Assembly: GCA_028277665.1 (NCBI GenBank)
Contig: JANQFU010000030.1
Coordinates: 1-64,000, forward strand
DNA length: 64,000 bases
Reading direction: 5' to 3'
Origin: Alphaproteobacteria bacterium
GTDB lineage: Bacteria; Pseudomonadota; Alphaproteobacteria; Micavibrionales; Micavibrionaceae
Shown here: one piece after another, positions 1 to 8,015 of the stretch
How positions within the stretch are numbered: the stretch's first letter is position 1
Layout of the letters: each line of letters begins with the position of its first letter
Program-made: the position numbers and the translations under genes
The notes under the pieces: generated by a model
Told to the model about the DNA's origin: nothing
The model's database searches: none
The model's input: only the letters and a program-made list of their open reading frames with translations

Positions 1-146
1 ACTCACAGGTATCGTCCAATTCTGTTGAAAGAAAACGGCACAGATACCAGAAAAGCAGACGCAGGACGTGTTATTCCACTTTCAAGTCTGCTTGACGCCG
101 TAGATGTGCCGTTTTCTTTCAACAGAATTGGACGATACCTGTGAGT
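1..146. repeat. long inverted repeat with 42-bp arms
   Basis: Positions 1-42 and 105-146 are perfect reverse complements, separated by a 62-base spacer that itself holds an 8-bp inverted repeat (53-60 with 86-93). The left arm starts at the window edge, so the element may be longer. No open frame or transposase accompanies it. It could be a miniature inverted-repeat element or a very stable transcript hairpin; it lacks a U-tract, so an ordinary terminator is unlikely. Confidence 0.8.
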
Positions 147-153
147 ATGAACC

Positions 154-567
154 CTAGGATTGGGGAGGCTCTGCTCCTTCTGCTCCGTCTGTCGGCAAGG
201 AAGGCTCCCGCTTCGGCCGCAACGGCTCAAAAGCCTGAAACGGTGGGAATTTATCCTGATTAAAAAAGAGCATCTGTGCGGCAACGATTTGCCGGTTGTG
301 GGTCCGGGAAAGATAGACGGTTCTGGCTGTTTTCAGAGCCGGAATAATATTGTCTGTGCCGGGGACTCCGAGGTCGTACATCCGTCCGTCGAGATCCAGA
401 AGGAAAATCCGGTTGAGAGTGCTCTCGTATGCGGCGCAAAAAAACTGCTTTCCAATTGGCTTCCCGTAAAAAAACCAGAGCTCCCCGGTATCCGCATTCG
501 CCAGAATGTCGATTTCGTTGGGAAGGAATAAAAACGGAAGGGGGCCGGACTGAGGCATTGGAACCAC
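154..567 (-). CDS. hypothetical protein, 137 aa
   Basis: I do not recognise this protein. The frame begins with GTG at 567, with an in-frame ATG at 558 as an alternative. It has no signal peptide or membrane segment. The middle is rich in beta-type hydrophobic/aromatic stretches (ELWFFYGKPIGKQFF, NRIFLLDLDGRMYDLG), suggesting a small soluble beta fold, and the C-terminus is a Pro/Glu/Lys-rich tail. It follows the larger unknown gene on the same strand but a terminator at 641-669 separates them, so it probably has its own promoter. Confidence 0.55.
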   Translation of the reverse strand: MVPMPQSGPLPFLFLPNEIDILANADTGELWFFYGKPIGKQFFCAAYESTLNRIFLLDLDGRMYDLGVPGTDNIIPALKTARTVYLSRTHNRQIVAAQMLFFNQDKFPPFQAFEPLRPKREPSLPTDGAEGAEPPQS

Positions 568-640
568 TCAAAATTCAGAAAAGACGGGGCGGACGGTCAG
601 GTCTTGATCATGGGAACAGGGTACAAGGAAAAAACGCAGA

Positions 641-669
641 AAAAAAGCCTGTATCTCACAGGCTTTTTC
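641..669. terminator. bidirectional intrinsic terminator
   Basis: A 6-bp GC-rich stem (647-652 with 658-663, loop of 5) is flanked by an A-tract on one side and a T-tract on the other, extending the helix. It lies just beyond the stop codon of the 764-residue minus-strand gene and can end transcription in either direction. Confidence 0.8.
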
Positions 670-673
670 CGAG

Positions 674-2968
674 TTACGCTGCCGGCGCCAAAGTCAATTG
701 CGTGCCATCATTGCTTGGCCGCGGCGGCGGTACCGGCGGTGGCGCCATAAAGGGTCGGGTGGAGGCCAATTCGCCTCCTGCTTGCCGTTCTTCTGGAATA
801 TGGTTTCCTTCGCCGGCATGGTGGAGGTCGTTGTCCTCCGAAAAGGCTGCCTGAAGCTGTGCGGCACTGAGATGGGTGGCCAAAAATGCAGCGCTTCCGG
901 CGACAAGTCCCTCAAATCCCCCGCCGTTTGCATTGTTTGCAACGGCAAACATAACCAGGGCCGGGCCCAGTTGAAAAAAGAATTTTGCCATTGGACTGTC
1001 CGAAAAAAGCCAGTCCTTGAAATTTGACAGATGCGCAGGTGCGCCAAGCATAAAGTTGAACAACCATTTCAAAGGCCCGGAGAGAATAGAGTTATCAAGA
1101 ACTTCTCCTCCCCGTTCTTTCGCATAATCCCGAGCCTGCGTTGCAAGTTTACCGAGAGCGGCAAAAAAGCTGTCGAGGGTTCCTTTTACTTCTTCGGGGG
1201 TCATTTTGCTGGGATCGACGGGCGTCGTTGCCGGTTGCGCAGCGGCCTGCTGATGGGGGGCGGCGGTTGCGGCGGCTCCGGTTCCGCCGCCGCTTGTGGC
1301 GGGCCCGGACCCTGCCGTCTGCGTCGTAAGCGCCGCTGCTGCAGAAGCTGGCGTTGCGCTTGTGTCTGCGCCGTTATCATTGCGCGCTCCCTGCGCCGCC
1401 GCGGTCATATCAGTTGATGCAGAAACATCTGAAGACATGACCACCCATCTAAGATCACCAAGAGCCTCTCCCGAACGGCTCCAGGCCGTGCCGACGAACT
1501 CCCTGGCCGCGCTGATATTCCCTTCTCCTGCAAACATGCCGGTTCCGACAGCAAGAAGGGATGTTCTCACGGGATAGTGCCGAACAGGGTAGGTGACAAC
1601 ACGAAGCGTTCCTGTCCCGAGTGCCCAGCCAGCTTGAAGCGGGGCGGTAATCGGCGTTCCGCCGATTCTCAGGGATGTTCTGATCGGGGTGGTCGTCAGT
1701 CCAGCCCCCAGCCTTTGGACTCGCGTCATGCCTGCGGCGTTATTGACAAAAGCCCGGAATTGATCGGAAAAAACATCTTTAAATTCGTTTGCTCCCAATC
1801 TGGCGGCATCTGCGCGTGTAATCTTGCCCTTTTCTGCGGCATCAAGAAGAAGTTTTTCCAGAGCAGCCGGGTTATCCACGAGTTTAAGAGCTTTCTCTGA
1901 AAAATTTAGTTTGTTGTCGTTTACAATAGCTCTGACAGCTTTATCAGTAAGCACATTTTGCGGTTGAATTGGGCGCGAACTGGACAGGAGGGGATGTGCT
2001 CTTCTTGCCATATCCGTGGCATGTGCCGTTGCGACGGCAGCTTGCCGGGCATAAGCAATGGCATCACTTGACAGATGCGTGGATGTTGCAATCTGATCCG
2101 CAATGTTTTGTGTTATCCTGCCCTGTTGCGCCGCTTCTCTCAGAAATCGCACCGCATCCGTAGGGCTGATCTGGGCAAGAGCATCGGCCCTCTCGGCAAT
2201 AGTTTTTGATGTGTCCCTGAATATATCATCCACCATCCGGCTCAGTGTCGGGGGCGGGATCGGCGGACCGTGCGAGACCGTGCGTGCCGGATTGGCCAGA
2301 AGCGCATCGTCAAGAACGGGTGGCGCGAAGGCGCTTCTCCATCTTTCTGCTGCCGTCGCGCCTCTGAGTTCGCGGCCAATCGATCTGGCGGCGCCAGTCG
2401 GTGCGACGATAGCAAAAGCGGTTTGTCCGAGAGCGTCTACAAAACCACTCATGTGCTCCGCGTCAGGAGAATCAGGTTTGTAGCCCTCCGTCTTCTCCAT
2501 CACATCGACACTCATGTCCGCGATAAAATCTCCAAATTCTTTGATATTTCTATAAAAATATCCGGCAGCATCGACGTCTTCAAAAGCCGGTTTATAGCCA
2601 AAAAATTGTGCAATGTGTTTGTTAGGAATGTCTACAATCAAGCCCGTCGTCCAGCCGAGACCAGCCGCGATGTTAACAACGCTACGATTCAGGCCATCTC
2701 TTGCCGCATAGTAGATTTGGGCTGGATCTGATCGGATATTGTTATAAGTAAAGCGCGCAGCACCGGGCACAGTTTCAAGAACAAAATGCTCACCGGCCTG
2801 ATATGCGCCGATGGCAACCCGCCCGCCTGCGACATAGGCGTCATCAAGACGCGGAAGAACATATTTGTCCCAATAGTGATTTGCGCCTGTCGCAAACCAG
2901 TTCCACCATCCTGGCATGGTATCGGCATTTGGATTTTCATACTGTGCTGTATCGGTATCCGCCATCAT
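674..2968 (-). CDS. large hypothetical protein with internal repeats and hydrophobic segments, 764 aa
   Basis: I do not recognise a family. The start is one of two adjacent ATGs; the second (2965) is better spaced from an AAAGGG ribosome site. The N-terminal 200 residues are rich in Trp/Tyr/Gly with moderately hydrophobic stretches. Residues about 255-390 contain two diverged copies of a helical repeat of about 35 residues: ADALAQISPTDAVRFL...GRITQNIADQI and ALKLVDNPAALEKLL...GKITRADAARL. An Ala/Thr/Gly low-complexity linker (about 530-585) precedes a C-terminal part with a hydrophobic stretch (FFFQLGPALVMFAVAN) and a Pro-rich tail (PPPVPPPRP). No catalytic motif or clear signal peptide is visible. 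The modular layout with a proline tail would fit an effector or a surface/structural protein, but that is speculation. Confidence 0.75.
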   Translation of the reverse strand: MMADTDTAQYENPNADTMPGWWNWFATGANHYWDKYVLPRLDDAYVAGGRVAIGAYQAGEHFVLETVPGAARFTYNNIRSDPAQIYYAARDGLNRSVVNIAAGLGWTTGLIVDIPNKHIAQFFGYKPAFEDVDAAGYFYRNIKEFGDFIADMSVDVMEKTEGYKPDSPDAEHMSGFVDALGQTAFAIVAPTGAARSIGRELRGATAAERWRSAFAPPVLDDALLANPARTVSHGPPIPPPTLSRMVDDIFRDTSKTIAERADALAQISPTDAVRFLREAAQQGRITQNIADQIATSTHLSSDAIAYARQAAVATAHATDMARRAHPLLSSSRPIQPQNVLTDKAVRAIVNDNKLNFSEKALKLVDNPAALEKLLLDAAEKGKITRADAARLGANEFKDVFSDQFRAFVNNAAGMTRVQRLGAGLTTTPIRTSLRIGGTPITAPLQAGWALGTGTLRVVTYPVRHYPVRTSLLAVGTGMFAGEGNISAAREFVGTAWSRSGEALGDLRWVVMSSDVSASTDMTAAAQGARNDNGADTSATPASAAAALTTQTAGSGPATSGGGTGAAATAAPHQQAAAQPATTPVDPSKMTPEEVKGTLDSFFAALGKLATQARDYAKERGGEVLDNSILSGPLKWLFNFMLGAPAHLSNFKDWLFSDSPMAKFFFQLGPALVMFAVANNANGGGFEGLVAGSAAFLATHLSAAQLQAAFSEDNDLHHAGEGNHIPEERQAGGELASTRPFMAPPPVPPPRPSNDGTQLTLAPAA

Positions 2969-3102
2969 GCAACCCTTTATTCTACCTTCTTTTTTCTGTG
3001 TTTTTTATGGTCTTGCTTCACCCCTGATTATACAGGAAAAAACCGCATTATGCAAATTGAAGTTCTTCAGGCTTTAATCCGTATACCTAAATATTTCATA
3101 TC

Positions 3103-3127
3103 ACCGGAAAAAAGACAATTTTCCGGT
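3103..3127. terminator. hairpin downstream of purH
   Basis: A perfect 9-bp stem (3103-3111 with 3119-3127, loop of 7) sits in the AT-rich gap between the purH stop (3162) and the unknown minus-strand gene. A T-rich run follows on the plus strand; no clean U-tract follows in the purH direction. It may still end the che-purH transcript. Confidence 0.45.
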
Positions 3128-3161
3128 ATTTTACTATTTAAAATCATGTAGATAGTAAAAA

Positions 3162-4784
3162 TCAATGCCGAAAATGGCGGATGCCGGTAAAGGCCATGGC
3201 GAGGCCGCGTTCATTGGCGGCGGCGATAACCTCGTCGTCCCGGACGGAGCCGCCCGGTTGAATAACGGCGGTCACGCCGGCTTCGGCGGCGGCGATGAGG
3301 CCGTCCGCAAAGGGGAAGAACGCATCCGACGCAACAACGGAGCCTTCCGTCAGGGGGCCGGACAGGCCTGCGGCCTGCGCTGCGTCGACGGCTTTGCGCG
3401 CGGCAATCCGGGAGGAGTCGAGACGGCTCATTTGCCCGGCGCCGATCCCGGCCGTCGCGAGGTCTTTCGCGTAGACGATCGCGTTCGATTTGACGTGCTT
3501 GGCAATACGAAACGCGAAAAGCATATCTGCGATTTCGCGCGCGTCCGGTTTGCGCGTGGTCACAAAGGTCAGATCGGCCTCGGTTATACGTGCAAAGTCA
3601 TTATTCTGAACCAGATATCCCCCGGCGATCGTCCGGACGAGTTGCCGCCGTGCGGCCGGATCGGGCATACCGCCGGTCAGAAGGACCCGCAGGTTTTTCT
3701 TCTTCGCCGTGATTTCAAGCGCATCCGGATCGGCTTCCGGCGCGATAATCACCTCGCTGAAAATCGAGGTGATCTCTTCGGCCGTCGCGGCGTCAAGCGG
3801 ACGGTTGAGGGCGACGATCCCGCCAAACGCGCTGACGGGATCGCAGCGCAACGCCAGACGGTAGGCCTCCGCCATCGTCTCCGCGCTCGCCACGCCACAG
3901 GGATTGGCATGCTTGATGATCGCGACGCTCGGCGCGTCAAACTCGCAGACAAGCTCAAACGCGGCGTCCGTATCGTTCAGATTGTTGTAGGACAGGGCCT
4001 TTCCCTGCATCTGCCGCGCCGCCGCAACACCGGGCCGGGGATCGGCGGGGTTGGTATAAAACGCGGCATTTTGATGCGGATTCTCGCCATAACGCAGGGA
4101 CATCCCAAGCGGCCCGCCCGCAACAAAAACCGGGGCAGGGGCCACCTCATGATCGTTATCTGTGAGTTGACGGTTGAACCACGCGGCGATTTGAGAATCA
4201 TACGCTGCCGTTAAGGCATAGGTTTTTGCCGCCATCTCACGGCGGAACTCATAAGAAATGCCGGTTTCAAGGGTATCCAGAAGCCGTGGATAATCCGCCG
4301 GATCTGTCAGGACGGTCAAAAAATCATGGTTCTTGGCTGCCGCACGGAGCATTGCGGGGCCGCCGATATCGATATTTTCGACACAGGTCGGGAAATCCGC
4401 ACCGGACGCGATCGTCTTTTCGAACGGATAGAGATTGACGACGAGGATATCGATCCCTTCAATACCGTGTGCCTCCATGGCGGCGACGTGGTCGTCCTTG
4501 TCCCGTCGACCGAGCAAAGCCCCGTGGACGGCGGGATGCAAGGTCTTGACCCGCCCGTCCATGATCTCGGGGAAGCCGGTGACAGAGGCCACGTCCCGGA
4601 CGCCGAGCCCCTCGTCCTGAAGGAGTTTTGCCGTCCCGCCGGTTGAAAGCAGCTCAATGCCGTGTCCGGCGAGAGCCTTCGCGAAGTCGAGAATATCGGT
4701 TTTATCAAAGACAGAGATTAAAGCCCGTTTTGGCCGGATGGCGTCCGTGAAATGAAGACCGCCATGCAGGGATGCCGCACACAT
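3162..4784 (-). CDS. purH: bifunctional AICAR formyltransferase / IMP cyclohydrolase
   Basis: PurH carries out the last two steps of de novo purine synthesis: formylation of AICAR with 10-formyl-THF, then ring closure to IMP. The N-terminal MGS-like cyclohydrolase domain is clear ([43 protein letters not shown]), followed by the AICAR transformylase domain ([37 protein letters not shown]-terminal [13 protein letters not shown]). At 540 residues it is slightly longer than usual (about 510-530) because of an N-terminal extension. Its start lies 14 bases after the cheR stop, so it may be read through from the chemotaxis operon, an odd partner for a housekeeping gene. Confidence 0.97.
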   Translation of the reverse strand: MCAASLHGGLHFTDAIRPKRALISVFDKTDILDFAKALAGHGIELLSTGGTAKLLQDEGLGVRDVASVTGFPEIMDGRVKTLHPAVHGALLGRRDKDDHVAAMEAHGIEGIDILVVNLYPFEKTIASGADFPTCVENIDIGGPAMLRAAAKNHDFLTVLTDPADYPRLLDTLETGISYEFRREMAAKTYALTAAYDSQIAAWFNRQLTDNDHEVAPAPVFVAGGPLGMSLRYGENPHQNAAFYTNPADPRPGVAAARQMQGKALSYNNLNDTDAAFELVCEFDAPSVAIIKHANPCGVASAETMAEAYRLALRCDPVSAFGGIVALNRPLDAATAEEITSIFSEVIIAPEADPDALEITAKKKNLRVLLTGGMPDPAARRQLVRTIAGGYLVQNNDFARITEADLTFVTTRKPDAREIADMLFAFRIAKHVKSNAIVYAKDLATAGIGAGQMSRLDSSRIAARKAVDAAQAAGLSGPLTEGSVVASDAFFPFADGLIAAAEAGVTAVIQPGGSVRDDEVIAAANERGLAMAFTGIRHFRH

Positions 4785-4798
4785 TTATTCTTGTCCTT

Positions 4799-5641
4799 CT
4801 ATTCTGCCGCACCCAGAACGTCGTGCTTCCCGCCTTTTGTGATATACAGGCCGCGCTGGCCCTGCATCGGTTTGAATGCATCCGTAATCCCAAGCACCGT
4901 CTCTGCGCCCCCCATGAACAGAAAACCATCGGACTCAAGACGTTCGGAAATGCCTTTGAGAACCTTGCGCTTGTTGTCTTCGTTAAAGTAGATCAGCACA
5001 TTCCGGCAGAAGACGATATCAAACCGGCCCAGAGACGTCATCGGCTCCAGCAGGTTCAGAGGCTGAAACCTGACCATGCGCTTGATGTCGTCGTTCAGGA
5101 GCCAGCGCTCGCTATCCTGTTTGAAATATTTGACCAGCATCTGGATCGGCATGCCGCGCTGGACCTCGAACTGAGAGTATATACCGCGTTTTGCCTGATC
5201 AAGGATGTCTTCCGAGAGATCGGTTGCCAGGATATCAATGCGCCATCCGTTGAGTTGCGCGCCCATTTCCTTAAGGAGCATCGCCAGAGAGTAGGGCTCT
5301 TGCCCGCTGGAACAGGCCGCACACCAGATTTTCAGGGATTTTTGTCCCTGTCGGGCGTCAAGCATGTGTTTCATCACGACATCCTTGAAGATGTCGAAAG
5401 GCTTGGTGTCGCGGAAGAAACTGGTCTCGTTCGTTGTCATGGCTTCGACGACATCCTGAACGAGTTTACGGTCCGGGACGCCGCGCAGGGCCATCGTCAT
5501 GGCTTCGAGGCTGGCATAGCCCCACTTTTTGGCAACTGGCGTCAGGCGCGAATCCAGAAGGTAGGACTTGTCCGGTGTAATCACAAGACCTGACTTTTGA
5601 GCCAGAAGCTCTTTGTATAAATCAAAATCGGTTATCCGCAT
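4799..5641 (-). CDS. cheR: chemotaxis protein methyltransferase CheR
   Basis: CheR uses S-adenosylmethionine to methylate glutamates on chemoreceptors during adaptation. The 280-residue length is typical. An N-terminal all-helical domain is followed by the methyltransferase fold: WCAACSSGQEPYSLAMLL forms the SAM-binding loop, ILATDLSEDILDQA the acidic ribose-binding strand, and FDIVFCRNVLIYF the conserved CheR signature. It has no C-terminal pentapeptide-binding TPR extension. It is the last che gene in the cluster, after cheB, and precedes purH. Confidence 0.96.
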   Translation of the reverse strand: MRITDFDLYKELLAQKSGLVITPDKSYLLDSRLTPVAKKWGYASLEAMTMALRGVPDRKLVQDVVEAMTTNETSFFRDTKPFDIFKDVVMKHMLDARQGQKSLKIWCAACSSGQEPYSLAMLLKEMGAQLNGWRIDILATDLSEDILDQAKRGIYSQFEVQRGMPIQMLVKYFKQDSERWLLNDDIKRMVRFQPLNLLEPMTSLGRFDIVFCRNVLIYFNEDNKRKVLKGISERLESDGFLFMGGAETVLGITDAFKPMQGQRGLYITKGGKHDVLGAAE

Positions 5642-5710
5642 GTCTCAAATCGCTTGTTTATCCGGTCTCATGTCATAGCTCAAAAACCACATAGATCAAA
5701 GCCCGTTTTT

Positions 5711-6907
5711 TTATAAAGCGGCCTTTTTAACCCATGGCCCGATATCGGCCAGGGGTAAAACTTCCGAACACAATCCTGCCGTTGCAACGGCCCCAGGCAT
5801 TCCCCAGACAACGCTGCTTTTTTCATCCTGTGCGATCAGGCGTCCGCCCTGCTCGACAAGCTCTTTCATTCCCGGCAAGCCGTCATGCCCCATTCCGGTC
5901 AGAATGACACCGAGAACCCGTTTTCCAAAAATTTTTACAACACTTCGGACCATGGGATCGACGGACGGTCTGCAAAAATTTTCGAGAGGTCCCTCATTCA
6001 GCCGGATAATATTTTGTCCGTTTTTCTGGCGAATTTCCATGTGCTTGCCGCCTGGCGCTACGTAGATCTCTCCCGGGCGAACCGGCATGCCTTCCTCTCC
6101 TTCATGCGAGGGAATGCCACTTTGCTGCTGGATATGCTGGGCAAGAATACGGGTAAATGTTGCCGGCATGTGCTGGGTAATGACAATTGGAATATCCAGC
6201 CCTTTAAAGTGCTTGGTCACTTCAAACAGGGCTTGCGGGCCGCCTGTCGAACTTCCGATCGCAATAATGGCCGGCTTCCCTTTATATACTCCCGGGTCTT
6301 TCCGCAAGTGATAGGTGCCCGGTTCTCCGCTTGCGCCCATGGCGGCAAGGGTTGTGTCGGACGGGCGCGGCGCTGTCGCTCCGGTTCCGGAGGCGGGGCC
6401 TGAAACCGACCGGGAAAGATAGGGATTTTTTCCCGTCCTCCGGGTGACGGCCGCGCTGCCGATGTTTTTAACCAGTCTTTTCAGGTGTGCAATGAAGTCG
6501 TCTGCGCCGCCCATCTCCCGTGTGCTTGTCGGTTTGCAGATGGTTTCAATCGCGCCGAGACGAAGCGCTTCCATTGTAACTTTTGCGCCTTTTTCCGTCA
6601 GGGTCGAACACATAATGATCTTGCTTGACGGAGACAGCTGAAGAAGTTTGGGCAATGCCGTCAAACCGTCCATGACCGGCATTTCAATATCGAGAAGAAC
6701 AATATCGGGCCTCGCGCGTCCGATTGATGTTACGGCCTGTTCCCCGTTTGCTGCCGTTGCCGTAACCTTGATAACGGGATCGTCTTCTATGCCGCGGGCG
6801 ATCATGCCCCGGATAATGGACGAATCATCGACGAGCATCACGCGAATTTGATTATCATCTTCGGATTTGTCTGAGGAAGAGGCCTGTTCCGTTGGTGGTA
6901 TCTGCAT
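5711..6907 (-). CDS. cheB: chemotaxis protein-glutamate methylesterase CheB
   Basis: CheB demethylates (and deamidates) chemoreceptors when phosphorylated by CheA. Residues about 20-140 are a receiver domain with DDS near the N-terminus, phospho-acceptor Asp73 in VLLDIEMPVMDG and a conserved Lys in CKPTS. After a Ser/Gly/Thr-rich linker (about 155-205) comes the esterase domain with nucleophile Ser220 in IGSSTGGPQ, His246 in TQHMP and Asp in GMGHDG. It lies between cheY and cheR, the usual writer/eraser pairing. Confidence 0.97.
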   Translation of the reverse strand: MQIPPTEQASSSDKSEDDNQIRVMLVDDSSIIRGMIARGIEDDPVIKVTATAANGEQAVTSIGRARPDIVLLDIEMPVMDGLTALPKLLQLSPSSKIIMCSTLTEKGAKVTMEALRLGAIETICKPTSTREMGGADDFIAHLKRLVKNIGSAAVTRRTGKNPYLSRSVSGPASGTGATAPRPSDTTLAAMGASGEPGTYHLRKDPGVYKGKPAIIAIGSSTGGPQALFEVTKHFKGLDIPIVITQHMPATFTRILAQHIQQQSGIPSHEGEEGMPVRPGEIYVAPGGKHMEIRQKNGQNIIRLNEGPLENFCRPSVDPMVRSVVKIFGKRVLGVILTGMGHDGLPGMKELVEQGGRLIAQDEKSSVVWGMPGAVATAGLCSEVLPLADIGPWVKKAAL

Positions 6908-7002
6908 ATTTTTTTGAGCTTTGTTGTTCCTGCCGCCCGTTCTTCGCCTCTTATAGCCGATTTGCCGGAAACAGCAATATAAAAACCTGTGAGATTCGTG
7001 CC

Positions 7003-7392
7003 TTAACCCTGATTCAATTGTTCGGGTTCTATCAAACCGATCTGAAGGAATTTATTTCCAATAATCTCCCCGTCGAAAGGTTTCATGATATATTCATCCG
7101 CACCGGTCTGAAGGGCGCGCTGAATATGTTCCATGTCGTTTTCCGTTGTACAGAAAATAACTTTCGGTATGTTGCCGTCCGGCATTTCGCGAAGCCGTTC
7201 CAGAAATTCGATGCCGGTCATAACCGGCATGTTCCAGTCCAGGAGAATGACATCAGGCATGTTATCCGCGCAGGCTTCGTAGGCTTTTTGACCGTCTTCG
7301 GCTTCTTCGCAGGTAAAGCCGAGGTCTTCAGCAATGCGTCTTGCAACCTTACGGACAACCCGGCTATCGTCAACGACGAGGCATGATTTCAT
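7003..7392 (-). CDS. cheY: chemotaxis response regulator CheY
   Basis: A single receiver domain of 129 residues with no output domain. The acid pocket (VVDDS), phospho-acceptor Asp52 in LLDWNMPVMTG, a Thr-containing FCTTEN strand and Lys in MKPFDG are all present. Phosphorylated by CheA, it would bind the flagellar switch. The gene lies between cheW and cheB, with a 110-base gap on the cheW side and 95 bases to cheB. Confidence 0.95.
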   Translation of the reverse strand: MKSCLVVDDSRVVRKVARRIAEDLGFTCEEAEDGQKAYEACADNMPDVILLDWNMPVMTGIEFLERLREMPDGNIPKVIFCTTENDMEHIQRALQTGADEYIMKPFDGEIIGNKFLQIGLIEPEQLNQG

Positions 7393-7502
7393 TTGTACGT
7401 CCCTTTTTTGTCAGTTTTCATCTGTGTCGTTTATTCAAAATAAAGTTTAGCCTAAATCTGTTTACACAATCCTGAGAGTCGTTTCAACGGAGCATAAACG
7501 GA

Positions 7503-8015
7503 TTATGAATCGATGTGGACGGAGTTCAAAAGTTTCGGAATGTCCAGAACGACAAGCAACTCATTTTCCAGACGGTAAATCCCCATTGAAATGTCCCGCC
7601 AGACCGGGTCGAGCGTTGCAGGAGTTTTTTCGTAAAAATCATTATGTAAGGAGAGAACGTCCCCGACCCTGTCGATAATCAGGGAATACAGTTCGTTCTC
7701 CAGTTCGACAACGACGCTCATTTCGTGGCCGTCCCCGTCAGTTCTTTGTTCAAGATCCAGACGTTTTCGGACGTCGATGGCTGTGACAATCCGTCCGCGC
7801 AAATTCAAAGACCCCGCCACTTCCGGTGGGGCCATCGGAATATGCGTAATGCGTTGCGGGCCAAGGACGTCCTGAACCTGCAAAACCGGAATTCCGAATT
7901 TCTGGCCGGCGATCAGAATCGTCAGGAAGTCCCGTATCTGGTCTTTGGCCGCTGTCGGATCCATGCCGGCCTTCGGATTCAGAGCCGATGCGGCGGATTG
8001 GGCGCTGACATTCAT
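7503..8015 (-). CDS. cheW: chemotaxis coupling protein CheW
   Basis: CheW couples receptors to CheA. The 170-residue protein has a single CheW beta-barrel: FLTILIAGQKFGIPVLQVQDVL, then LNLRGRIVTAIDVRKRL, and DRVGDVLSL toward the end. A 30-residue Ala-rich N-terminal extension precedes the domain. The start codon overlaps the cheA stop by 4 bases (ATGA), so the two are translationally coupled. Confidence 0.95.
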   Translation of the reverse strand: MNVSAQSAASALNPKAGMDPTAAKDQIRDFLTILIAGQKFGIPVLQVQDVLGPQRITHIPMAPPEVAGSLNLRGRIVTAIDVRKRLDLEQRTDGDGHEMSVVVELENELYSLIIDRVGDVLSLHNDFYEKTPATLDPVWRDISMGIYRLENELLVVLDIPKLLNSVHIDS

